From JAAZPT01 sp034180455 (GTDB taxonomy: Bacteria; Bacillota; Clostridia; Christensenellales; Aristaeellaceae), in the NCBI GenBank assembly GCA_034180455.1, contig JAXFOG010000031.1, positions 1-64,000 of the forward strand: 64,000 nucleotides of DNA, given 5' to 3'. The notes beneath the pieces are model-generated. The model was not told the origin of the DNA. It worked only from the letters and a program-made list of their open reading frames with translations, and made no database searches. A program made the translations under genes and the position numbers. Shown one piece after another: positions 17,323 to 26,351 of this stretch. How positions within the stretch are numbered: the first letter of the stretch is position 1; each line of letters opens with the position of its first letter.

Positions 17323-18237
17323 ATGGATTACGAAGAGATACTTATGACCCGTATTGCTTGGTACTATTATTTCGAGGGACTAACTCAGCAAAATATTGCA
17401 GATAGACTTGGAATAAACAGGCTAAAAGTTAATAAATTGCTTGATAAGGCTAGACAGAACGGTATAATTAAGTTCCAGATGAACAGCGATCGCGTAAGTC
17501 AAATCGAAGCTGAAAAGCAGCTAATGGATAAATATGGTTTGAAAGATGTGTTTATAATGCCGAGCACATCTGATGAAACTCATATAAATAATCTTGTGGC
17601 AGAAGCTGCATGCATGTATATAAATAGAAGGCTTAGACCAGACAGCATTATTAACATGGGATATGGTGATACTCAGAATAAGCTGCTTAACAAGCTTGCT
17701 ACGATTGCAGAAAACACCATTACTTGTGTATCTCTTACTGGTGGAGTAAATTTTTATTTGCCAAACAGCCAGAGCAATATATTTAATGCTAAGCTACATT
17801 TGTTACCAGCGCCTCTAATAAGTTCAAACGAAGAAGTGGCAAAGGCCATATTCAACGAAAGCTCGGTAAAGGAAATATTGCGCATGATACAGCTTGCCGA
17901 TATGACGGTAGTAGGCATAGGTTCTATGAATGTTGGCGCAACAATATTTAAAAATGGTTTGATAAGTAGGAATGACTACGATTATCTAAAAATGAAGGGC
18001 GCAGCAGGAGATATACTGTGCCACTTTATAGATGCAGATGGCAATCTTATAGACACATACTTTGAAAATAGGCTAATAAGCGTATCTTTGGAGCAGTTAA
18101 AAACTCTTAAAAATGTAATAGGAATCGCTGGTGGTATGCAAAAGGTGAAAGCAATAAAAGCCGCACTGAAGGGCGATTATTTAGATATATTGATTACAGA
18201 TTCTAATACTGCCAAAGCAGTGCTGGAGTCGGACTAG
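17323..18237 (+). CDS. lsrR: SorC-family transcriptional repressor LsrR
   Basis: This 304-residue protein has an N-terminal helix-turn-helix (about 17-45: GLTQQNIADRLGINRLKVNKLL) and a SorC/DeoR-type sugar-phosphate-binding domain (about 60-300). In characterised Lsr systems LsrR represses the divergent lsr genes until it binds phospho-AI-2 made by LsrK. AAGGAG precedes the ATG. Its position, divergent from lsrA and nine bases before lsrK, supports the name over other SorC regulators. Confidence 0.88.
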   Translation: MDYEEILMTRIAWYYYFEGLTQQNIADRLGINRLKVNKLLDKARQNGIIKFQMNSDRVSQIEAEKQLMDKYGLKDVFIMPSTSDETHINNLVAEAACMYINRRLRPDSIINMGYGDTQNKLLNKLATIAENTITCVSLTGGVNFYLPNSQSNIFNAKLHLLPAPLISSNEEVAKAIFNESSVKEILRMIQLADMTVVGIGSMNVGATIFKNGLISRNDYDYLKMKGAAGDILCHFIDADGNLIDTYFENRLISVSLEQLKTLKNVIGIAGGMQKVKAIKAALKGDYLDILITDSNTAKAVLESD

Positions 18238-18246
18238 GAGTGAGAC

Positions 18247-19806
18247 ATGAGATATTTGATGGCGATTGACGGAGGCACCGGTAGCGTTCGTGCAGTAATT
18301 TTTAATGCTGACGGGCGAGAAATAGCCTCTGGTCAAAGAGAATGGTATCATCTGGAAGATCCAAAATATCCTGGTAGCATGGGCTTTGACTGGGATAAAA
18401 ACTTTGTTCTTGTGCAGGAATGTATAAAGGAAGCTTTGCAAAAGGCTACAATAGATCCGAAAGATATTGCTGCCATAAGCAGCACTAGCATGAGAGAAGG
18501 CATAGTGCTCTATGACGAAAACAAAAATGAGATTTGGGCATGTGCTAATGTTGATGCAAGGAGCAATGATGAAGTGGGCGAGCTTATAAAGCAAAACCCA
18601 GACTATGAAAAAATAGTTTATGATTCATCAGGGCAGACCTATGCTCTAGGCGCTTTGCCAAGGCTGCTTTGGGTAAAAAACAAAGAGCCGAAAATATACG
18701 AAAAAACACGTTTCATGACAATGTTGAACGACTGGATACTGTTTAAACTTGGTGGAGTACTTTGTAGCGAGCCAAGCAATGCTTGCACAAGTGGTATATA
18801 CAGTTTGCACAACAGAGATTGGAATAGACAGCTTATACGAGATCTAGGACTAAAGGACGATATATTCTGCAAAACCTATGAATGTGGAACTGTAGTAACT
18901 AAAGTAAGCGAAGAAGCTGCCAAACTTTGTGGACTTTCAACAGAAACTCTGCTAGTAGCTGGTGGTGGAGATGCACAGCTTGGTTGCTTGGGAGTAGGCG
19001 TTGTAGAAGATGGTCAAGCAGCAGTATTTGGTGGAAGTTTCTGGCAGTATGAATACAATACTTCACAATGTATTGTGGATAGCAAGTGCAGAGTAAGAGT
19101 AAACTGTCATGCTGTGCCAAATATGTGGCAATTTGAAGCGCTTGCCTTCATGCCAGGTCTTGCTATGAGATGGTATAGAGACGCTTTCTGTGCTGAAGAA
19201 AAGGCAAAGGCAAAGGAACTGGGAGTAAGTGCCTATGACTTGCTTAATAAAGAGGCCGAGAAGGTGCCAGCAGGGTGCAATGGACTTATGTGTACATTCA
19301 GTGATGTAATGAACTTCATAAACTGGAGACACGCTGCACCATCATTTATCAATTTTAGCTTTAACAGTGAGGAACACAACAAATACACTTTCTACAGAGC
19401 AATTATGGAAAATGCAGCTCTTGTAACTCGTGGACATCTGAATCTAGTTTTTGAATCAACCGGGAAAAAACCTAATAAGATAATTTTTGCAAACGGTGCA
19501 AGCAAGAGCGATTTATGGTGTCGGATAGTGGCAGATGTTCTAGGTATGGAAGTGGATGTGCCAGTTGTTAAAGAGAGTACGGCTTTAGGATGCGCTATGC
19601 TGGCAGGAGTTGGAGCAGGCATATATAGTAACCTAAGCGAAGCAGGCAAAAAATTCTGCAAGATAGAAAAAACATTCAAGCCAAATATTGAAAATACAAA
19701 AATTTATAGCGAAATATATACAAAATGGCGCAAGGTGTATGAGCAACAGCTTAAATTGGCAGATGAAGGCCTTACAAAGCATATGTGGATAGCACCTGGA
19801 ATATAG
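18247..19806 (+). CDS. lsrK: Autoinducer-2 kinase LsrK
   Basis: This 519-residue FGGY kinase starts with MAIDGGTGSVRAVIF (phosphate-binding loop) and has SMREGIVLYD near residue 84 and a GGGDAQLGCLG segment near 238. It matches LsrK in length and in its MDGGTGS-type N-terminus, unlike xylulo- or glycerol kinases. It phosphorylates AI-2 in the cytoplasm, trapping it and creating the LsrR inducer. The gene is cotranscribed with lsrR and has a GGAG ribosome site. Confidence 0.9.
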   Translation: MRYLMAIDGGTGSVRAVIFNADGREIASGQREWYHLEDPKYPGSMGFDWDKNFVLVQECIKEALQKATIDPKDIAAISSTSMREGIVLYDENKNEIWACANVDARSNDEVGELIKQNPDYEKIVYDSSGQTYALGALPRLLWVKNKEPKIYEKTRFMTMLNDWILFKLGGVLCSEPSNACTSGIYSLHNRDWNRQLIRDLGLKDDIFCKTYECGTVVTKVSEEAAKLCGLSTETLLVAGGGDAQLGCLGVGVVEDGQAAVFGGSFWQYEYNTSQCIVDSKCRVRVNCHAVPNMWQFEALAFMPGLAMRWYRDAFCAEEKAKAKELGVSAYDLLNKEAEKVPAGCNGLMCTFSDVMNFINWRHAAPSFINFSFNSEEHNKYTFYRAIMENAALVTRGHLNLVFESTGKKPNKIIFANGASKSDLWCRIVADVLGMEVDVPVVKESTALGCAMLAGVGAGIYSNLSEAGKKFCKIEKTFKPNIENTKIYSEIYTKWRKVYEQQLKLADEGLTKHMWIAPGI

Positions 19807-19814
19807 GAGGAAAA

Positions 19815-20180
19815 ATGTTTACACTGAACGAAAATGAAAAAGAATATCGCTTTGGAGACAGTGGCCCAAAATATCTTATGAAAGGCCCAAGAGCCAATTT
19901 TGCAGTAGTGCAATTTCAGCCAAAGCAGGACTTTGACCCTCATTATCACGAAGTTATGGAAGAAAATTTCTTTATATTGAGTGGCAAGGTGGACATTGTG
20001 GTAGATGGCGTATGCCATACGCTAAAAGAAGGCGATTTTATCCATATTGAACCAAACGAGGTGCATTATGTGGTAAACAACTATGATGAGCCTATAAAGA
20101 TGGTGTCTGTACTAGCTCCATTCCAGCAGCAAGACAAATGTGTTGTGGAAGACTATAATAAAGAACAATTTAAGAAATAA
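19815..20180 (+). CDS. Single-domain cupin protein in the Lsr operon
   Basis: The start is ATG 19815, set by AGGAGG six bases upstream; the longer in-frame ATG at 19785 lies inside lsrK. The 121-residue protein is a bare cupin barrel. Motif 1 is HYHEVMEENFFILSG and motif 2 is GDFIHIEPNEVHYVVN, giving metal ligands His, His, Glu and His. No lsrG (P-DPD isomerase) is found nearby, and this gene occupies the slot where a third P-AI-2 processing step is expected. A P-AI-2 isomerase or AI-2-binding role is therefore inferred, not shown. Confidence 0.75.
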   Translation: MFTLNENEKEYRFGDSGPKYLMKGPRANFAVVQFQPKQDFDPHYHEVMEENFFILSGKVDIVVDGVCHTLKEGDFIHIEPNEVHYVVNNYDEPIKMVSVLAPFQQQDKCVVEDYNKEQFKK

Positions 20181-20185
20181 GAAAG

Positions 20186-20214
20186 TCCCTAGCGTAAACG
20201 CGCTAGGGATTTTT
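20186..20214 (+). terminator. Terminator of the lsrRK-cupin operon
   Basis: TCCCTAGCG pairs perfectly with CGCTAGGGA around a six-base loop, followed by five Ts. Confidence 0.88.
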
Positions 20215-20437
20215 AAAACTCATACGATATTCTAAAAACAGAATATTAATTTAATAGTTAAGAAAAAAATATTTTTGATCTTTTTCAAAAGATTTATCTT
20301 ATGATAAATAAAAAAATCCATACAATAATGTGTGATCTTTTAAATCATGCATTATTTTTATAAGCATTTTATTTATATTTGAGTTTTTTTAACATAGTAA
20401 GTTTTAATACACTTTAAAGCAAATGTATAAAATCTTT
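20215..20437. other. AT-rich spacer before iscR
   Basis: No reading frame was supported here. Only weak AT-rich dyads are visible (for example ATCTTTTTCAAAAGAT near 20278 and AATAATG...CATTATT near 20326-20354). Confidence 0.5.
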
Positions 20438-20474
20438 AATTCCTATTGACATAGTAGGAATTATGATATATTAT
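20438..20474 (+). promoter_or_regulatory. iscR promoter with overlapping palindromic operator
   Basis: TTGACA (20446-20451), 17 bases and TATTAT (20469-20474) form a strong promoter. An 8-bp inverted repeat, AATTCCTA (20438-20445) and TAGGAATT (20455-20462), brackets the -35 box. That placement fits autorepression by the adjacent Rrf2-family regulator. Confidence 0.7.
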
Positions 20475-20515
20475 ATAAACGCTGAGTTAAGCAAAAAGCG
20501 AAAGGAGAAACTGAA

Positions 20516-20971
20516 ATGCTTATTTCTACAAAGGGCAGATATGCCATACGCCTTATGATAGATATGGCGCAGAATCAAGCTGAAGGTTACCTACCGCTGA
20601 AGAGCATAGCTGAAAGGCAGAATATTTCATTGAAATATTTGGAGTGTATCGCTGGAGCCTTGACAAATAAGGGGCTTATTAAGAGCACTAGAGGCAAGCT
20701 GGGAGGTTATAGATTGGCAGATGAGCCAAAAAACCTTAATGTAGGCGATATACTGACAGTTAGCCAAGGAGGGATCACTACTGTGGAATGCAGTGGGGGC
20801 AAAAATAGCAGCTGCGAAAAAGATTGTTTGGCAATGCCACTTTGGGAAGGGCTAGACAAGGTTGTAAATGATTTCTTTTATGGACTAAGCCTGCAAGATT
20901 TACTAAGCTCGGAAGAAAAAAATATATATTTGATACGAAAGGATAAAGATGATGAGAGTATATGCAGATAA
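20516..20971 (+). CDS. iscR: Rrf2-family [2Fe-2S] regulator, IscR type
   Basis: This 151-residue protein has the standard Rrf2 winged helix (MLISTKGRYAIRLM at the N-terminus, recognition helix near 39-50) and three cysteines, Cys92, Cys100 and Cys104, in the C-x7-C-x3-C arrangement that holds the iron-sulfur cluster in IscR. AAAGGAG precedes the ATG. It overlaps iscS by 23 bases and heads the operon, so it probably senses cluster status and adjusts iscS/iscU expression through the palindrome at its own promoter. Confidence 0.9.
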   Translation: MLISTKGRYAIRLMIDMAQNQAEGYLPLKSIAERQNISLKYLECIAGALTNKGLIKSTRGKLGGYRLADEPKNLNVGDILTVSQGGITTVECSGGKNSSCEKDCLAMPLWEGLDKVVNDFFYGLSLQDLLSSEEKNIYLIRKDKDDESICR

Positions 20972-22148
20972 CGCCGCAACTACGGCTATGTCTCCAAAAT
21001 CATTGGAGGTAATGACAGATCATCTTAAAAAATATTATGGCAACCCATCAAGTCTTTATGAGATAGGTCAGCTTGCAAAGACAGAGCTTGAGAATGCCAG
21101 AGAAAAAATGGCAGAGTTACTAGGTTGCTCGGCAAAGGAATTGCACTTTACTTCTGGAGGTAGCGAAAGCGACAATCAGGCCATTATGAGTATGGCATTG
21201 TATGGCATGAAGAAGGGCAAAAAGCATATTATTACTTCAGTATTTGAGCATCATGCTGTTCTGCATTGTCTAGATCATCTTAAAGCTGATTTTGGCTTTG
21301 AAGTAACATATCTGCCATGCTATGAAAATGGCGTAGTTCGTCCAGAAGACTTGGAAAAGGCAATTCGCCCAGACACATGTCTTGTTACTATAATGTATGT
21401 TAATAATGAGATAGGTACTATTCAGCCGATAAATGAGCTTGCTGAAATTACCAAGAAGCATGAGGGTGTGTACTTCCACACGGATGCAGTGCAGGCAGTT
21501 GGCCATTTGCCAATAAATATAGATGAGACAAAGATAGATATGCTAAGCTTATCTGGCCATAAATTCCATGGACCAAAGGGTGTTGGCGCTTTGTACGTTC
21601 GCAAGGGAGTGCCAATAAAGCCTTTAATTTATGGTGGTGCACAAGAAAATCGTAGGCGCGCTGGCACAGAGAATGTGGCTGGAATATGCGCTATGGTGGC
21701 TGCACTTGATGAATGCTTGAGTAAGCTACCAGAAAGAAGCGAAAGAGTTCGCAAACTACGCGATAAGATACAGAATGCTCTGCTTAAAGTACCACACAGC
21801 ATATTGAATGGCGATAAAGATAAAAGAGTTCCAAGCATATTGAATATGTGCTTTGAAGGAATAGAGGGCGAGGGCATGCTGCTATATTTGGACGATGCAG
21901 GTATTTGCGTAAGTTCAGGCTCTGCATGCACAAGTGGATCTCTTGATCCTAGCCATGTAATTATGGCACTAGGTAGGCCTCACGAGATAGCTCATGGATC
22001 GCTAAGAATATCTTTGAGCGAATACACTACTGAGGAAGAAGCAGACTATATTATACAGGAAGTTCCGAAAGTTATTGATAAAATAAGACAGTTTAGTCCA
22101 GTATGGAAAGATCTTGAAAGGGGATTAAAAGAATATGTTATACAGTGA
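20949..22148 (+). CDS. iscS: Cysteine desulfurase IscS/NifS
   Basis: This 399-residue PLP enzyme removes sulfur from cysteine for Fe-S cluster assembly. The cofactor lysine is Lys205 in SGHKFHGPKG, and the persulfide cysteine is Cys327 in SSGSACTSG. HTDAVQ (177-182) is the usual cofactor-contact region. The short catalytic loop groups it with the IscS/NifS class. It overlaps iscR upstream and iscU downstream (14 bases), so the three genes are one unit. Confidence 0.95.
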   Translation: MMRVYADNAATTAMSPKSLEVMTDHLKKYYGNPSSLYEIGQLAKTELENAREKMAELLGCSAKELHFTSGGSESDNQAIMSMALYGMKKGKKHIITSVFEHHAVLHCLDHLKADFGFEVTYLPCYENGVVRPEDLEKAIRPDTCLVTIMYVNNEIGTIQPINELAEITKKHEGVYFHTDAVQAVGHLPINIDETKIDMLSLSGHKFHGPKGVGALYVRKGVPIKPLIYGGAQENRRRAGTENVAGICAMVAALDECLSKLPERSERVRKLRDKIQNALLKVPHSILNGDKDKRVPSILNMCFEGIEGEGMLLYLDDAGICVSSGSACTSGSLDPSHVIMALGRPHEIAHGSLRISLSEYTTEEEADYIIQEVPKVIDKIRQFSPVWKDLERGLKEYVIQ

Positions 22149-22530
22149 GAAAGTTTTTGATCATTTTCGTCATCCAAGAAATGTAGGAGAGATAGAGAAC
22201 GCTGATGGAATTGGCGAAGTGGGCAACGCAAAGTGTGGAGACATTATGCGCATATATCTCAAGGTAAATGATGATGGCATTATTGAGGATTGCAAGTTCT
22301 TTACATTTGGATGTGGATCTGCAATTGCAGCCAGCTCTATGGCTACCGAGATGATAAAGGGAAAGCATGTAGATGAGGCTAAAAAGCTAAGCAACAAAGC
22401 TGTTGTAGAGGCTCTGGATGGTCTACCACAACATAAGATCCATTGCTCCGTACTGGCTGAAGAAGCAATCGCTGCTGCAGTGGAAGATTATTACAAGAAA
22501 AAGGCAGTAAAGGAAGCAGCAAACAAATAA
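22135..22530 (+). CDS. iscU: Fe-S cluster scaffold IscU/NifU-like
   Basis: This 131-residue scaffold has the three ligand cysteines of IscU at Cys34 (AKCGD, with Asp36), Cys60 (FGCGSA) and Cys104 (IHCSV). It begins inside the end of iscS. Length and motif spacing fit the NifU-N/IscU single-domain class. No hscA/hscB or ferredoxin gene follows, as is usual in Clostridia. Confidence 0.95.
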   Translation: MLYSEKVFDHFRHPRNVGEIENADGIGEVGNAKCGDIMRIYLKVNDDGIIEDCKFFTFGCGSAIAASSMATEMIKGKHVDEAKKLSNKAVVEALDGLPQHKIHCSVLAEEAIAAAVEDYYKKKAVKEAANK

Positions 22531-22536
22531 AAATTG

Positions 22537-22577
22537 GCAAAAGTGCTGTTTTTTTGCAGCACTTTTGCTTGATTTTT
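22537..22577 (+). terminator. Terminator of the isc operon
   Basis: GCAAAAGTGCTG (22537-22548) pairs perfectly with CAGCACTTTTGC (22557-22568), followed by TTGATTTTT. Confidence 0.88.
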
Positions 22578-22596
22578 GCAGAAAACCATGTATAAT
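22569..22596 (+). promoter_or_regulatory. Promoter of tRNA-Leu
   Basis: TTGATT (22569-22574) and TATAAT (22591-22596) are 16 bases apart and end 12 bases before the tRNA. Confidence 0.6.
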
Positions 22597-22608
22597 AAAT
22601 AGCGTCTC

Positions 22609-22695
22609 GCGGGAATGGCGGAATTGGCAGACGCGCTAGATTCAGGTTCTAGTGAGGTCAAACTCATGCAGGTTCAAGTCCTGTTTCCCGCACCA
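22609..22695 (+). tRNA. tRNA-Leu (anticodon CAG)
   Basis: The acceptor stem GCGGGAA pairs with TTCCCGC, and the encoded CCA ends at 22695. The anticodon stem CTAGA/TCTAG frames TTCAGGT, with CAG at 22643-22645. A long variable arm (GTGAGGTCAAACTCAT) marks a class II tRNA, and GGTTCAAGTCC forms the T arm. All parts fit tRNA-Leu reading CUG. Confidence 0.96.
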
Positions 22696-22716
22696 TCCAA
22701 TATTTTATTACAGAAG

Positions 22717-22742
22717 CCCTTGTAAATATACAAGGGTTTTTA
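22717..22742. terminator. Terminator after tRNA-Leu
   Basis: CCCTTGTA pairs with TACAAGGG around a four-base loop, followed by TTTTT. It also lies downstream of the convergent nuclease gene. Confidence 0.78.
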
Positions 22743-22785
22743 ATTTACCCTATTCTATGTAATTTTGTTGTGGGAAACGAAATTA

Positions 22786-24213
22786 TCAATTAAATGCAGA
22801 AGAAAAGAATTCTTCTTTTTGAAGCAGTAGGGGAAGATAGGCTTTTAAAACATCAAAAACTTTATACTCGTACTTTTTCAAAGCTAGATAGCATTGAGCA
22901 GGCTTGTCACTAAACGTATTTACTGCTCTGGCTTCATTGGCCAATGAACTGATTTGATTTATCATTGAAGTGTAGGTTGATGAATTTTTCTGCTCCTCAA
23001 ATAGTATATTAAAGTGCTTGATCATTTCGTAGATTAAATCGGGATTTTGCTCACTAGGAAAATTTGTTACAAAAGGCAAAAAATCATCTGAGTTAAAGGT
23101 TATATCTGAAAGACTATTGTTGCCAGTGATATAATTCAAAGCAACTCCTGGTTGAACATTATAAGAATAGATGTTGAAACAAATACCAGCGCCCTTATCC
23201 TCGACAGAATAGGCCTCTATTTGCACGCCAGAGCATAGTTTGTTGTCTCCTTTGAATATAGGAGTTGCACGATATAAAACATGATTGCCAGTTTCTACAA
23301 CATAGTTTAATACTTGGTCTTCAAATGGCTTCATACCGTTTATATTAAAGTATCTTGTACCAGTTACAAGATTTATTTCTTCATCAAGTCCACCTAGAGA
23401 ATGAGCAAGCAAATGGCATCGATTAAATAGATATGAGGGACTTGAATTTACAATACCATCATATCTATTTTGATTCCAACCAGATGGCTTTATCATGCCT
23501 ATAATAGCTCTTGACATAGGTGGTGGAAGAATATCGGGGCCAATATTGGCAAAAACAAAGCCAGCTCTTCCTAAACTATCAAGCTCGCTATACTTCAAAA
23601 ATGAAGTGGTAATCGCTTTTTGATCTGCAGAAAACGATGGAACGCCACCATTTACTATGGTAGCAGCTGCGCCAGAATAAGCAGATATTTCTTTGCCGTC
23701 TATTGTTGCTTGAGTGTTGATGGGATCATCTGCCAAGTAATCGGCAAGTATATGAGAATAATAAAGTATAGCAGCAAAGCTATTACATTTGCCACTTTCT
23801 GCGCCAAACCATTTGTTTAGCAATCCAAAATCAAATACTGTATTCACAGTGCTTTGAAGCACTTTTTTTCTATTAAGCTTTTTTGAGGAATATTCACGTT
23901 CCCAACTATCATGAGCGCAGCTAAAAAGCTCGTTGCCTTTGATGTTCAAATCTGAAAATGCAGGGAGCCCTCCTACGCCTTGCAAGTGGAGAAAATCAAG
24001 CTTATCTTGCCCTTTACCATCGGCTTGTAGGCTACATAAATATAGTCCGTTTAGGAGAGATTTAACTTTATAATCTGAGGTGCGACCAAATGCTCTTGCA
24101 CCAAAAAGCATCTGAGTAATGTAGAAATTTGTTTGATTTTCATCACAGGCAAATGCGATAGATGACGCAAACAAAAATATTGCTATTATCGTGGCAAGAA
24201 TGCGTTTAATCAA
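22786..24213 (-). CDS. Secreted DNA/RNA non-specific endonuclease, EndA type
   Basis: TTG at 24213 with AAAGGA upstream is the start; the TTGA overlaps the lipoprotein stop. The 475-residue product has a signal peptide (about 1-22), an unassigned N-terminal half, and an EndA-like nuclease half: a GWNQNRYDG segment, LFNRCHLLAHSLGG with candidate catalytic His267, and NLVTGTRYFNINGMKPFE with metal-binding Asn290. Typical members read D/N-R-G-H-L, whereas here Cys266 replaces the glycine. Such enzymes degrade extracellular DNA for nutrients, or for escape or uptake. The N-terminal 200 residues may be a targeting or regulatory domain. Confidence 0.8.
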   Translation of the reverse strand: MIKRILATIIAIFLFASSIAFACDENQTNFYITQMLFGARAFGRTSDYKVKSLLNGLYLCSLQADGKGQDKLDFLHLQGVGGLPAFSDLNIKGNELFSCAHDSWEREYSSKKLNRKKVLQSTVNTVFDFGLLNKWFGAESGKCNSFAAILYYSHILADYLADDPINTQATIDGKEISAYSGAAATIVNGGVPSFSADQKAITTSFLKYSELDSLGRAGFVFANIGPDILPPPMSRAIIGMIKPSGWNQNRYDGIVNSSPSYLFNRCHLLAHSLGGLDEEINLVTGTRYFNINGMKPFEDQVLNYVVETGNHVLYRATPIFKGDNKLCSGVQIEAYSVEDKGAGICFNIYSYNVQPGVALNYITGNNSLSDITFNSDDFLPFVTNFPSEQNPDLIYEMIKHFNILFEEQKNSSTYTSMINQISSLANEARAVNTFSDKPAQCYLALKKYEYKVFDVLKAYLPLLLQKEEFFSSAFN

Positions 24214-26168
24214 CGATTTTTCCTTTCAAACTTTATTCCGTCAAACAAATATAGATTCTTTACTGCAATAACATCATATTGGAACTCAAGATATTTATAT
24301 GGATTTTCAGCAAGGGGAATGACTTTTATAGTAACTAATTCACCAGGAGTATACTTATATGTCTTGGCACCATCGCTTTCATAAGCAACTTTAAATTCAG
24401 AGAGGCTTCCATCTTTTGGCCTATCTACATTAACTATATGCCAGTCTTCAAATATATTATTTTTATTATCATCAGACACTGTAACGGTTATCAACGAGCG
24501 ATCTGTAACATAGCTTACTGGAATAATAAACTTTTTCCCATCAAAATCAACACTTATTGAGTCTTGATCGATTTCATTTTTACTGTTAAACCAGAACTTT
24601 TGATCAAGAGCATCAGATAGGAAAATCTTATTTCCATTTTCATGGATAATTGATTCTATTCTTACTTTTTCATCTGTATCGATATCTCGCTTTTCTGCTA
24701 AAGAAAACAATAGATCACAATTAAGGTATAAGGCTTCATTTACTGGAGGGAGAGCTGTTTTTCGCTCTTCTTTAATTATCTTGTTGTACTGATTAATTTC
24801 ATCTTTTTCACGCTTTGTTGCACCTTTTTCTGCCTTTGTTTCTTTAACTGGTAGCAAGTATGATGCATTCAATTCACGTTGAGCGCTAACTAGCTCATTT
24901 ACATTGTTAAAAATAATATTGTAAGCATTATCTAGATATGCAGAATTATTAGTTTGAGCGTACAAATCAAGATAGATCTGAGCAGTAAAATAACGTATGC
25001 TCCAATTGGAGTCTTTTGAGTTGGAAAGAATAAGTTGGCAATATTTTCCAGCAGTTTTAATATAGTCTTCCTTGTTCATTGTTTCTTTTGCAGAGACAAT
25101 TACCATTGGTAGCACTTCTGCATAGTCAAGGTTCTGCCTAAATATACGTGTGGTAATTCTTTCGTACTCGCTTATTGACTGTAGACATTTAGCATATTCA
25201 CCAGAATTATAGTAGCACTTTGCCAAAGCGAGCCAGTATGGTCCAAATTTTTTGTACATATTTTGATGCGATTCAAACCATGCTATTTTATTTACAAGCT
25301 GTGAATCAGGTCTGTTTGACCATGTAATAAAGTCTTCAACAGAAGATCTACTAAGTGCATAGTCGCCAGGTAAATCATAGGTTCTTACCATTTCAAACAT
25401 ATATGTAAGGGCATTTTTTGTACTGCTGTGAAGGGCATCTGACTCTGCATCATCTAATTGCCAGCCATCCTTTATAAATTGCATATCAGCTTGTGATGAA
25501 GCAGATTGATAGCTGGAAACAGAGTCAACAGCCATGTAAAGAACAGATGCTGCAATCTTCATAGGACTACCCGATTGAACAGCACTTAGTAAAGCAATTG
25601 GGTTAGGAATAGCTTGTCTTAGCGCTTGTGCCTTATTATTCTCATAAATAAACTCCAAACGATCACGCTTTACAGATATCATACGGTAATCGTTTATAGT
25701 ATCCATAAGATTTGTGATTTGGGACTGTGTTTTGATATCAACAGAATTTGGATATAGATTATCAAAAGAATTATAAGCTTTTTCTAGAAACAACTGACTC
25801 TTGCGCTCTTCTGTAACATTTTGAGTAAGTGCAGTCATGTAATTAAGCATATTAACGGTATTTAGCTGTGTAGGAGTAAGGAGTACTTCCTCATCTATTT
25901 CTTGAGCTACATTTTCTGTAATTGTTGTATCGCTTACAGAGGCCTTGGCTTCATCTTTATTTTCAACATCTGCATTATCAGTACTTGGAGCCTCCGTACT
26001 TATATCAACTTTTGGATAATTTGATTCCTCCGTAGCCGGTGTTTGTAATTCAGTTTTGTTATCTGGACTTGAGCAACCCGACAATGATATCAACACTGAT
26101 AGTACCAAAATTAGGATAGTGGATTTCTTTGCAAGCGAATTAAATTTTTTCATCTTCTTTGCCCCCAT
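24210..26168 (-). CDS. Large lipoprotein of unknown function linked to the nuclease
   Basis: The N-terminus has a hydrophobic helix ending in the lipobox LSGC (29-32), so Cys32 should be lipidated. A Thr/Glu/Ser-rich linker follows (to about residue 100), then a long helical region with repeated Tyr-rich segments near 300-340 that look TPR-like (WLALAKCYYNSGEYAKCLQS), and a beta-rich C-terminal domain (about 540-652). No enzyme motif is evident. AAGGG six bases upstream supports the ATG at 26168. It is translationally coupled to the nuclease gene, so it may hold or assist that secreted nuclease at the cell surface; this is inference. Confidence 0.7.
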   Translation of the reverse strand: MGAKKMKKFNSLAKKSTILILVLSVLISLSGCSSPDNKTELQTPATEESNYPKVDISTEAPSTDNADVENKDEAKASVSDTTITENVAQEIDEEVLLTPTQLNTVNMLNYMTALTQNVTEERKSQLFLEKAYNSFDNLYPNSVDIKTQSQITNLMDTINDYRMISVKRDRLEFIYENNKAQALRQAIPNPIALLSAVQSGSPMKIAASVLYMAVDSVSSYQSASSQADMQFIKDGWQLDDAESDALHSSTKNALTYMFEMVRTYDLPGDYALSRSSVEDFITWSNRPDSQLVNKIAWFESHQNMYKKFGPYWLALAKCYYNSGEYAKCLQSISEYERITTRIFRQNLDYAEVLPMVIVSAKETMNKEDYIKTAGKYCQLILSNSKDSNWSIRYFTAQIYLDLYAQTNNSAYLDNAYNIIFNNVNELVSAQRELNASYLLPVKETKAEKGATKREKDEINQYNKIIKEERKTALPPVNEALYLNCDLLFSLAEKRDIDTDEKVRIESIIHENGNKIFLSDALDQKFWFNSKNEIDQDSISVDFDGKKFIIPVSYVTDRSLITVTVSDDNKNNIFEDWHIVNVDRPKDGSLSEFKVAYESDGAKTYKYTPGELVTIKVIPLAENPYKYLEFQYDVIAVKNLYLFDGIKFERKNR

Positions 26169-26351
26169 TTATGCCCTTAAGCTTATATATTTAGATAATT
26201 ACTATAAATGTTTTAAATAATAAAAGTGATGTAGATTTTTGGCATTAGATATATTTGATTTGAAAATCTATATTTTAATCAATTTGTTTTCATTCTCCAC
26301 TACATGTGATCGATGGAAAGCTAAGTTAATTATATATAATTATTTGTAAAA

